In this document: piece by piece, positions 1 to 6,121 of the stretch
How positions within the stretch are numbered: the first letter of the stretch is position 1
How the letters are laid out: each line of letters begins with the position of its first letter
Origin: Candidatus Bathyarchaeota archaeon
GTDB taxonomy: Archaea; Thermoproteota; Bathyarchaeia; 40CM-2-53-6; RBG-13-38-9
Direction: 5' to 3'
Length of the DNA: 7,057 nt
Assembly (NCBI GenBank): GCA_026394315.1
Contig: JAPKYM010000259.1
Coordinates: 1-7,057 of the forward strand
Notes under the pieces: generated by a model
The model's input: the letters and a program-made list of their open reading frames with translations, nothing else
Database searches by the model: none
What the model was told of the DNA's origin: nothing
Translations under genes and position numbers: made by a program

Positions 1-2885
1 AACGCATAGACTGGGGCCAGATTGAGAAGAAATGGCAGAAGAGATGGAGTGAAGCCAAGATCTTCGATGCTAACCCGGATCCGAAAACACGGAAGGCTTT
101 CGTGACTTTTCCCTTCGCATATATGAACGGCCCACTCCACGTTGGACACGGATTTACTGCGACGAAGGTTGATGCATACGCCAGATTCATGAGAATGCAG
201 CAATACAATGTGCTGTTTCCATGGGCTTGGCACTGGACCGGAGAGACCATAGCTGGAGCCTCTGAGAGAGTCAAGAATGGAGACCCCGCGATGATAAGGG
301 AGTTCAGAGAAATAGACGGCGTCTCTGAAGATGACCTTAGGAAGTTTGTCGATCCGACGTACATAGCCAAGTACTATACTGAGCAGAACATGGAAACTGT
401 GAAAAGGACAGGGTTCTCGATAGATTGGAGGAGGGAATTCCACACAACCTCACTTGAGCCGAACTTCAGCAGATACGTGGAGTGGCAATACAACAAGCTC
501 CGCGAGAGAAACTATGTCATCATGGGCACCCACCCCGTTGTATGGTGCCCACACTGTGAGAGCCCTACAGGTGACCATGACAGACTAGAAGGTGAAGGCG
601 TCTCACCTGAAGAATATGTGTTGATGAAATTTCGCTTCGACGATGCTTTCCTTGTGGCAGCCACACTCAGGCCTGAGACGATCTTCGGAGTGACAAACCT
701 GTGGATCAGCCCAGAAGCAGATTATGTCCATGCAAAGGTCGATGAAGAAGTATGGATAATCAGTCGGCAGGCTTCTGATAAGCTCAGGGAGCAGCTCAGA
801 AGCGTTGAGATTCTGCGAAGCCTGAAAGGAAGCGAACTAATAGGCAGAAGCTGCAAAGACTTAGTAGCTAATAGAGCTCTGCCCATACTCCCCGGCTGGT
901 TCGTGGACCCAAACAGTGCCAGCGGAGTCGTTTATAGTGTTCCGGCGCACGCGCCATTTGACTGGATAGCTCTGAGAGACCTAAAAGCAAAACCAGAATT
1001 GGCTGAGAGATTTGGAGTCTCAATCCAACAACTAGAAGAAATAAAACCCGTCGGAATCATCTCCCTAGAAGGTCACGGCGAGTTCCCTGCTATAGAGATT
1101 GTCGACCAAATCGGAGTCAAAGATCAAAACGATCCCAAATGTGAAGAAGCGACCAAAATAGTCTACAAAAAAGAGTTCCATACAGGGATTCTCAAAGCAA
1201 ACTGCGGCGAGTATGCTGGGATGAAAGTCCGTGATGCCAAAGACACAATAATCCGAGATTTCAAACTGTCCAAGATCGTTGATTCAATGTTGGATCTGCC
1301 TCAGCCAGTAGTATGTCGATGCACAACCCTGTGTAAGGTCAAAACCCTTGAGGGCCAATGGTTTCTACGGTACTCAGACGATTCTTGGAAACAGAGAACC
1401 AAGTTGCTGCTTTCTAGAGCGAACGTCTATCCGGAAACAGCAAGACAATGGTTCTTGGACGTCATAGACTGGTACAGGGATTGGCCATGTGCCAGAAAGA
1501 CAGGTTTGGGCACGCCTCTTCCCTGGAGCCCAGAATGGATCGTGGAGACCCTCAGCGATTCCACTGTTTACATGGCCTTCTACACTATAAATGCGGTTAT
1601 TCGAGAGCGTGGCCTCTTACCAGAGCAACTGACTGACGAAGTCTTTGATTATGTATTCCTTGGAATTGGAACTGAAAAGACTGCTTCAAAGAAGTCAGGT
1701 ATCAAACCAGAAATACTGGGAACAATGCGTGAGGAATTCCTCTACTGGTACCCAGTTGACCTTAGAGTATCTGCCAAAGAACTGCTCCCAAATCATCTGA
1801 CATTCTTTCTGTTCCAACATGCAGCATTGTTCAAGGAGGAACATTGGCCGAGAGGCATCGGAGTGAATGGGATGCTCATGATGGAAGGGCAGAAGATGTC
1901 TAAGTCTAAAGGGAACATAGTAACCCTCAGACGGGCAATAGAAGAACACGGTGCCGATGTAACCAGGTGTGCCCTGCTCCTAGGCGCCGACGATATGGAC
2001 GATCCTGACTGGAGGGTAGAGAATCTTAGAGACGTTAGTATCAGACTCGAATCATTCATGAATCTAGCCAAGGAGATAACTGCCACTAATGGCGATGGCC
2101 TAGGCCACCTTGAAGATTGGCTGACCAGTAGGATGCACCAGAGAATCCTAGACATCACTGAGAATATGAGAAGGCTTAGGACTCGTGCTGCTGCCGAAAA
2201 TACGATCTATCAGATCTCGAATGACTTCAGATGGTACGTCAGGAGAAGACGCACTGCCAACAGAAAGGTTGCACTTTCGCTTCTCGACGCCTGGGTTAGA
2301 CTCATGGCGCCTTTCGCACCTCATCTTTCCGAAGAAATATGGGAAAGCCTTGGAAAGGGCGGGTTTGTATCCAAGGCACAATGGCCAAAACCGGAGGAAT
2401 TCAAGAAGTTCGCAAAGGCCGAGATTGTTGAAGAAGAGATCAGGAAAACCATTGAGGACGTAAATGATATCATTCAAGTTACCGAGAAAATCCCAAAACA
2501 GATAATACTGTACACTGCGTCAGACTGGAAATGGCAAGTATTTCTGAGACTCGTAAAGGAAAGAGAGACAGGATCTGAACAGACCAGGACTTTGATGAAA
2601 GGGTTCGCTTCAGATCCAAAGATGAAGAACAATCTCAAGAATGTTGCCAAGTATATTGAGAAGGTATCGAAAGAGGTTTCGGAGATGTCGACCGAGACAC
2701 GTGGAAGACTCCTTGAAGCAGGGGTCATAGAAGAATTGGAAGCCCTGCAGAGTTCACGAGAATTCCTTTCAAAGGAGCTAAAAGCGGAGATCAAAGTCTA
2801 CGGCGAAGATGATGAATTGAGATTTGACCCTGCGGGCCGGGCTGGTCTAGCCAAGCCTATTAGGCCCGCCATCTACGTAGAGTAG
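1..2885 (+). CDS. leuS: Leucyl-tRNA synthetase, archaeal type, lacking only the first few codons
   Basis: Cytosolic class Ia enzyme that charges tRNA-Leu with leucine using ATP. The reading frame is open from base 3, giving 960 visible residues (numbered from that codon). The leading residues RIDWGQIEKKWQKRW are the usual LeuRS N-terminus, so the true start lies just left of the window and the GTG at 102 is internal. The HIGH motif is HVGH at about residues 46-49 (bases 138-149) and KMSKS is at 631-635 (1893-1907). The CP1 editing domain lies between them, with TLRPET near 221 and HAPFDW near 317-322, expected to hydrolyse mischarged tRNA. Probable zinc-binding cysteines are C182/C185 and C438/C440/C444. 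An anticodon-binding helical domain follows, then a C-terminal extension ending in IYVE; in archaeal LeuRS this tail recognises the long variable arm of tRNA-Leu. Length matches archaeal enzymes. No frameshift or missing motif was seen. The promoter is off-window. Confidence 0.97.
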   Translation, partial: RIDWGQIEKKWQKRWSEAKIFDANPDPKTRKAFVTFPFAYMNGPLHVGHGFTATKVDAYARFMRMQQYNVLFPWAWHWTGETIAGASERVKNGDPAMIREFREIDGVSEDDLRKFVDPTYIAKYYTEQNMETVKRTGFSIDWRREFHTTSLEPNFSRYVEWQYNKLRERNYVIMGTHPVVWCPHCESPTGDHDRLEGEGVSPEEYVLMKFRFDDAFLVAATLRPETIFGVTNLWISPEADYVHAKVDEEVWIISRQASDKLREQLRSVEILRSLKGSELIGRSCKDLVANRALPILPGWFVDPNSASGVVYSVPAHAPFDWIALRDLKAKPELAERFGVSIQQLEEIKPVGIISLEGHGEFPAIEIVDQIGVKDQNDPKCEEATKIVYKKEFHTGILKANCGEYAGMKVRDAKDTIIRDFKLSKIVDSMLDLPQPVVCRCTTLCKVKTLEGQWFLRYSDDSWKQRTKLLLSRANVYPETARQWFLDVIDWYRDWPCARKTGLGTPLPWSPEWIVETLSDSTVYMAFYTINAVIRERGLLPEQLTDEVFDYVFLGIGTEKTASKKSGIKPEILGTMREEFLYWYPVDLRVSAKELLPNHLTFFLFQHAALFKEEHWPRGIGVNGMLMMEGQKMSKSKGNIVTLRRAIEEHGADVTRCALLLGADDMDDPDWRVENLRDVSIRLESFMNLAKEITATNGDGLGHLEDWLTSRMHQRILDITENMRRLRTRAAAENTIYQISNDFRWYVRRRRTANRKVALSLLDAWVRLMAPFAPHLSEEIWESLGKGGFVSKAQWPKPEEFKKFAKAEIVEEEIRKTIEDVNDIIQVTEKIPKQIILYTASDWKWQVFLRLVKERETGSEQTRTLMKGFASDPKMKNNLKNVAKYIEKVSKEVSEMSTETRGRLLEAGVIEELEALQSSREFLSKELKAEIKVYGEDDELRFDPAGRAGLAKPIRPAIYVE
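2832..2869. other. GC-rich inverted repeat in the leuS tail, between convergent genes
   Basis: A perfect 7-base inverted repeat, GCGGGCC (2832-2838) and GGCCCGC (2863-2869), encloses a 24-base loop that itself contains GGCT/AGCC (2840-2843 and 2849-2852). It lies inside the last codons of leuS, ending 16 bases before the stop. On the other strand it lies about 24 bases past the ilvE stop, so it would form a structure in the 3' end of a run-on ilvE transcript. No T-run follows on either strand, so it is not a classical terminator. The coded peptide resembles the conserved LeuRS C-terminus, so the dyad may be incidental. Confidence 0.3.
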
Positions 2886-2892
2886 CTCGCAC

Positions 2893-3810
2893 TCACTCGA
2901 CGAAATCGAGCCACTTCTCGTACTTTGGATCCTTTCCCCTTACGACTTGGAAGAACTTGTCCTGCAACTTCTTAGTTATTGGGCCTATAGATCCAGAGCC
3001 TATTGCGCGTCCGTCAACTTCTCTGATCGGAGTGAGCTCTGCAGCGGTTCCTGTGAAGAACGCTTCATCGGCCAAGAAGAGTTCATCGCGGATTATCTCT
3101 CGCTCCACAGCGGGGATAGATAGGTCTCTGGCAAATTCCATGACAGAATCCATCGTGAATCCGTGTAGTGCGCTGGCGCTCCTAGGAGGCGTGATCAGGG
3201 TGCCATCTCTGACTGTTAGGATGTTTTCACCTGGGCCTTCCGCAATATGGCCGTTAATATTCAACAGAATCGCTTCATCATATCCGCAGTTGAGTGCTTC
3301 CAGCTTTGCAAAGACAGAGTTAAGATAGTTTGCAGTAGACTTCGCTAGTGATGGAAGTATCCTTGTGTCGATGCGTATCCATGAGGAGATCTTGCATCTA
3401 ACTCCCTTCTTTAGACCTTCTTCCCCTAGGTAAGTTCCCCAAGGCCAGACGGCTATTGCAGCTCTCACGGGATTCTTGCCCGGGTTCAGACCCATCTCGC
3501 CGTACCCGTAGTAGACAATTGGCCTTATGTAGCATTCTCTTATCTTGTTGATCTTGACCGTGTCTTTGACTGCTTTGATCAGTTCATCATTTGTGTAGGG
3601 CATCTTCATTGTGTGGATCTTTGCGCTGTCGGATAACCTTCTAATATGATCCTTAAGTCTGAAGACTGCAGGCCCTCTGTCCGTATTGTAGCATCTTATT
3701 CCCTCGAAGACTGCGGTTGCGTAATGGAATGCATGTGTCAAGACGTGTATTTTGGCATCGTCCCAATCAACGAAGCTTCCGTCCATCCAGATTTTCTCAG
3801 TCTTATCCAG
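2893..3810 (-). CDS. ilvE: Branched-chain amino acid aminotransferase (IlvE), probable CTG start
   Basis: PLP enzyme of fold type IV (aminotransferase class IV) that transfers an amino group between glutamate and the 2-keto acids of leucine, isoleucine and valine, the last step of their synthesis. Numbered from the proposed CTG start (305 residues): the N-terminal stretch EKIWMDG at about 5-11; HVLTHAFHYATAVFEGIR near 22-39; YGYGEMGL near 101-108; the Schiff-base lysine K157 in AKSTANYLNS; the pyridine-nitrogen glutamate E191 in AEGPGENIL; and TGTAAELTP near 253-261. Spacing matches the E. coli enzyme, where the lysine is near 160. The first ATG (3786) would cut off the EKIW lead-in and has no ribosome binding site, whereas CTG at 3810 has GGTGA six bases upstream. 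The gene is probably transcribed from its own TATA-like box in the trmO-ilvE spacer, though readthrough from trmO is possible. Its stop is 7 bases from that of convergent leuS. A D-amino acid aminotransferase is an alternative, made unlikely by the BCAT-like motifs. Confidence 0.93.
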   Translation of the reverse strand: MDKTEKIWMDGSFVDWDDAKIHVLTHAFHYATAVFEGIRCYNTDRGPAVFRLKDHIRRLSDSAKIHTMKMPYTNDELIKAVKDTVKINKIRECYIRPIVYYGYGEMGLNPGKNPVRAAIAVWPWGTYLGEEGLKKGVRCKISSWIRIDTRILPSLAKSTANYLNSVFAKLEALNCGYDEAILLNINGHIAEGPGENILTVRDGTLITPPRSASALHGFTMDSVMEFARDLSIPAVEREIIRDELFLADEAFFTGTAAELTPIREVDGRAIGSGSIGPITKKLQDKFFQVVRGKDPKYEKWLDFVE

Positions 3811-3816
3811 CCTTAG

Positions 3817-3821
3817 TCACC
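3817..3821 (-). promoter_or_regulatory. Ribosome binding site (GGTGA) that decides the ilvE start
   Basis: GGTGA on the - strand, complementary to the archaeal 16S 3' end (UCACCUCC), lies six bases before CTG at 3810-3808. Its TGA is also the in-frame stop that closes the ilvE frame upstream. No ATG, GTG or TTG codon occurs in frame between that stop and ATG 3786, and that ATG has only AAAATCTGG before it. The site therefore favours initiation at CTG 3810. Confidence 0.6.
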
Positions 3822-3824
3822 TAG

Positions 3825-3844
3825 ACTCGTACGGTATTCCGAGT
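3825..3844 (-). other. Small inverted repeat in the ilvE leader
   Basis: On the - strand ACTCG and CGAGT form a 5-bp inverted repeat around a 10-base loop. The loop allows a competing CGG/CCG pairing closed by AATA. The repeat ends three bases before the GGTGA site of ilvE and would fall in the 5' leader if transcription starts near 3860. It could affect ribosome access or bind a regulator, but it is short enough to be chance. Confidence 0.25.
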
Positions 3845-3882
3845 GATACTGTGAAAGTGGGGCATCAGATTATTGCAACTGT

Positions 3883-3890
3883 TATTTATA
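3883..3890 (-). promoter_or_regulatory. Archaeal TATA-like box for ilvE
   Basis: The - strand reads CAGATAATATAAATAACAG, with TATAAATA at 3890-3883, a near-ideal archaeal TATA box. The purine-rich AGATAA just upstream could serve as the BRE. It directly follows, and slightly abuts, the trmO stop codon (TAA at 3893-3891). Known archaeal spacing predicts a transcription start near 3860 and a leader of about 50 bases before CTG 3810. The run is AT-rich in both directions, but no + strand gene follows, so the - strand reading is preferred. Confidence 0.55.
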
Positions 3891-4349
3891 TTATCTGGAG
3901 GTCCTTTCTCTCTCAAGCATCATCCACCATCGCGGAACCTTCATGTGCTCCTCGCTATCCCATTTATCGTAGGGCTTCAGGTCTAAGATGGGGGTGTCAT
4001 TAAGGGCATCCAATCCGTTAACTCTGAGGATGTTGCCTTTTCTTTCAACTAGCTTCACAAGAGTTAGCCCAATCGGGTTGGGCCGGTGTGGAGATCTTGT
4101 TGCGAAGATACCTAGCATCGGCATGTCTTGATGGCCTCTAGGTCGCGCCTTCAGAAGCTTCCTCTCACTTCTTCTGATTCTGTCCATCCAAAAGATGATG
4201 TTTAGATGCGAGAAATCTTCAATTCCCTCAAGACCAGCTTCGTACTCCTTGTAGATCACTACATCGGAATCACAATTCCGGTCTCTCACTTCGTCTTCGG
4301 TGAGTTCGTTTCTTACGAACCCTATTGTCTTTACGAATATGCGTTGCAA
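3891..4349 (-). CDS. trmO: tRNA t6A37 N6-methyltransferase, TrmO/TsaA family
   Basis: Member of the TrmO (YaeB/TsaA, UPF0066) family. Characterised members use S-adenosylmethionine to methylate N6-threonylcarbamoyladenosine at position 37 of tRNA-Thr, giving m6t6A next to the anticodon. From the proposed TTG at 4349 the protein has 152 residues, one compact TsaA beta-barrel domain without the extra C-terminal domain of the 235-residue E. coli protein. Signature segments are KTIGFVRNEL near 7-16, DFSHLNIIFWMDR near 45-57, the family hallmark ATRSPHRPNPIGLT near 83-96 and NDTPILDLKPYD near 117-128. Start choices are TTG 4361, GTG 4358 and TTG 4349; only the last has a Shine-Dalgarno-like GGTG (4359-4356) six bases upstream. 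It lies between pheT and ilvE on the same strand, with a 97-base spacer before it. The family call is firm; tRNA-Thr specificity in this organism is inferred. Confidence 0.92.
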   Translation of the reverse strand: MQRIFVKTIGFVRNELTEDEVRDRNCDSDVVIYKEYEAGLEGIEDFSHLNIIFWMDRIRRSERKLLKARPRGHQDMPMLGIFATRSPHRPNPIGLTLVKLVERKGNILRVNGLDALNDTPILDLKPYDKWDSEEHMKVPRWWMMLERERTSR

Positions 4350-4430
4350 CAGAGACACCAATATTACGTTTTTCTTTAGGGCAGAAAGTTCTCAAATGTT
4401 AGGAGTAGGTTTCCATATTGGCGAAGGCAT

Positions 4431-4441
4431 TAGATATACAT
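4431..4441 (-). promoter_or_regulatory. Possible weak TATA-like element upstream of trmO
   Basis: The - strand reads ATGTATATCTA just past the pheT stop codon (4449-4447). An archaeal start about 25 bases downstream would fall near 4410, leaving a leader of roughly 60 bases before TTG 4349. The match is weaker than the element upstream of ilvE, and readthrough from pheST could equally supply trmO. Confidence 0.25.
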
Positions 4442-4446
4442 GCAGG

Positions 4447-6108
4447 TTACTTTCCGAAAGTTGATTCCAGATCTAGCTCGAAAGCGGCGACTGGATTCTC
4501 AATGTTGTAGTTCTCCAGTATCTGCGGATGTATCTCACCAATAATCCCAACTTCCTTGTTCATCACCGCAATTGCAGCAACACGCCCTTTGATAAAAGAT
4601 GGATGTTCAGTCTTCTGAAGCTGCCAGAAGTTGCTCCCAGCATTTCTGAGTAGACTGTACATGGTGGCTTGGATGTCTTCATAGCTTACTGTATGATCGC
4701 AGGCTACTGCTCCGACCTTTCTCTTGGCCAGGGTCTTTGTCTGCATGGTTTCATCTATTACGACAACATCGCCACATTCGAAGATCCTTTGGGGGTAAGA
4801 AACGTGCTTGTTTGAGCTTAGGAAATTGAGCAAGCCTGGCATTAACCAACTTCTTAGAACAGCGAATTCCGAACTAAGCGGATTGGCCACTTCCACCTCT
4901 CCCCCGACTGGCATATTCATCTTCTCAAAGACCACCTGCCTGCCAGTCATGGTATAGTTCAAGACTTCAATGAAACCAAGACCGACCATCAAATCACGTA
5001 TCTTTCTGGTCAGCTTCGTGATTTCCCTTTCAGACCCTACCGTTGCTGTCAAGGGCATCGTAGGTAGTAGCTTGTTGTAACCGTAGGCGATTGCGAGATC
5101 CTCAACTAGATCGATCGTATGCATTATGTCAACTCTATATGCTGGGACAATAGCTGTCAAACGATTCTTTGTGACTGATTTCACACCATATCTCATTCGT
5201 TTCAAGAGCGCTGCAACTTCACGAACCTGAAGATCTAGACCCAAAGTATCATTGACGAATTGGAGGCTCAACTGCTTTGAGAACGGTCTGAGATCAGGGG
5301 TGTGTATTGTTTTATCACTATAGATTATTCTTGCCGCCTCTACCGTTCCACCTCGTTCAGCCAAACTCGAAACTAGTATGTTATTGACGAAGTTGACCAG
5401 CTTCATGTCCGTCCCCGTCACGTCCAAGACTAGATCCGAGGTCTCCGGAGTCACCTGAGTAACTATACCGTTCAAGATAGGCGGCATAGAGAGGACTTTC
5501 TTTTCAGAGTCATAGAGCATTGGATATCTCGGACAATCCTTGATTATCCAACCATACTCTCTACCTTTGGCAGTGCACTCCAGTACTTCATTGCCATTCA
5601 TCTCTCTCTCTTCACCTAGTGGGGTGAAACGAATATCGTTCGGCTCAACACCAGCGTAGGTGAGTTCGTGGGTTACCTTCTCTGCATCGTGAATGCCGAC
5701 TGAGACTTTCGTTCTATTTCTGCAATATGTGAGGTGAAGCTTCTCCTGGAGCTGCATTATCTGCTTGACGAAGTCATCGGTGAACCTCAGGTTCCTCACG
5801 AGAGCCCCTGCAATGTATGGTCTGACATCACTTACGGACTTCTCAACCTTGACGGCAAGATCCCCCCTACGCACCTTGTAACTTACGAGACCCGTCTCTA
5901 AACCGATTATGCCCCTTAGCTCTCGAGCGATTCCCTCCGCACACAACATATCCGGCCTGTCGGAAGTGACCTCAATGAAGAGTTCGTCTCCAGCAACACT
6001 CTCCACCTCGCATTTCATTAGGAAGAGCTCGTCTTGTAGCTGTTCTAGTGGAATTTCCCTTCTTACAAGTCTGCAAAGATCATTATACCCTACTCTAACA
6101 GTTGGCGT
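4447..6108 (-). CDS. pheT: Phenylalanyl-tRNA synthetase beta subunit, archaeal type, probable ACG start
   Basis: Beta chain of the (alpha-beta)2 class II PheRS. It carries the editing site and the tRNA-contacting and catalytic-like domains that hold the alpha chains. From the proposed ACG it has 553 residues, the usual archaeal length; the bacterial B2 tRNA-binding and FDX-ACB domains are absent. In order: an N-terminal domain with PTVRVGYNDLCRLV at 2-15 and TSDRPDMLCAEGIARELRG near 48-66; the B3/B4 editing domain at about 95-260, with CRNRTKVSVGIHD near 129-141, PMLYDSEKKVLSMPPI near 195-210 and DVTGTD near 229-234; the B5 domain at about 275-345, with DLVEDLAIAYGYN near 333-345; and a catalytic-like core to the end, including GIIGEIHPQIL near 521-531. 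Starting at ATG 6018 would remove 30 conserved N-terminal residues. It starts four bases after the pheS stop, so the two are one operon and probably translationally coupled. Confidence 0.94.
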   Translation of the reverse strand, partial: TPTVRVGYNDLCRLVRREIPLEQLQDELFLMKCEVESVAGDELFIEVTSDRPDMLCAEGIARELRGIIGLETGLVSYKVRRGDLAVKVEKSVSDVRPYIAGALVRNLRFTDDFVKQIMQLQEKLHLTYCRNRTKVSVGIHDAEKVTHELTYAGVEPNDIRFTPLGEEREMNGNEVLECTAKGREYGWIIKDCPRYPMLYDSEKKVLSMPPILNGIVTQVTPETSDLVLDVTGTDMKLVNFVNNILVSSLAERGGTVEAARIIYSDKTIHTPDLRPFSKQLSLQFVNDTLGLDLQVREVAALLKRMRYGVKSVTKNRLTAIVPAYRVDIMHTIDLVEDLAIAYGYNKLLPTMPLTATVGSEREITKLTRKIRDLMVGLGFIEVLNYTMTGRQVVFEKMNMPVGGEVEVANPLSSEFAVLRSWLMPGLLNFLSSNKHVSYPQRIFECGDVVVIDETMQTKTLAKRKVGAVACDHTVSYEDIQATMYSLLRNAGSNFWQLQKTEHPSFIKGRVAAIAVMNKEVGIIGEIHPQILENYNIENPVAAFELDLESTFGK

Positions 6109-6112
6109 ATTC

Positions 6113-6121
6113 TCACCACCT
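6113..6121 (-). promoter_or_regulatory. Ribosome binding site for pheT, overlapping the pheS stop
   Basis: The - strand reads AGGTGGTGA at 6121-6113, and its last three bases are the pheS stop codon TGA. AGGTG ends eight bases, and GGTGA four bases, before ACG 6108-6106. From the in-frame stop at 6171-6169 down to ATG 6018 the pheT frame holds no ATG, GTG, TTG or CTG, while conserved PheT residues begin right after the ACG. The site therefore marks ACG as the probable start and suggests termination-reinitiation coupling with pheS. Confidence 0.6.

Noticed and set aside
1793..2158. 121-codon - strand frame inside leuS
   Set aside because: It is antisense to the KMSKS region of leuS, a strongly conserved coding segment, and has no recognisable domain.
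2855..2865. GCCTATTAGGC palindrome as an operator
   Set aside because: It lies in conserved leuS coding sequence far from any start, and an 11-base dyad with a one-base centre is expected by chance in 7 kb.
3752..4003. 83-codon + strand frame crossing the trmO-ilvE spacer
   Set aside because: Both ends lie antisense to real genes (ilvE and trmO), it has no convincing ribosome binding site, and the spacer is better explained by the ilvE promoter and leader.
4366..4380. T-rich run GTTTTTCTTTAGG on the + strand as a terminator, with a TTTCT/AGAAA dyad around 4370-4386
   Set aside because: No + strand gene precedes it, and on the - strand it is A-rich leader sequence of trmO. The dyad is only five A/T-rich base pairs and probably chance.
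3811..4446. tRNA, small RNA or attachment site in the spacers beside trmO
   Set aside because: The two spacers are only about 80 and 97 bases. Neither contains a GTTCRA-like T-arm, paired acceptor ends or a duplicated gene fragment.
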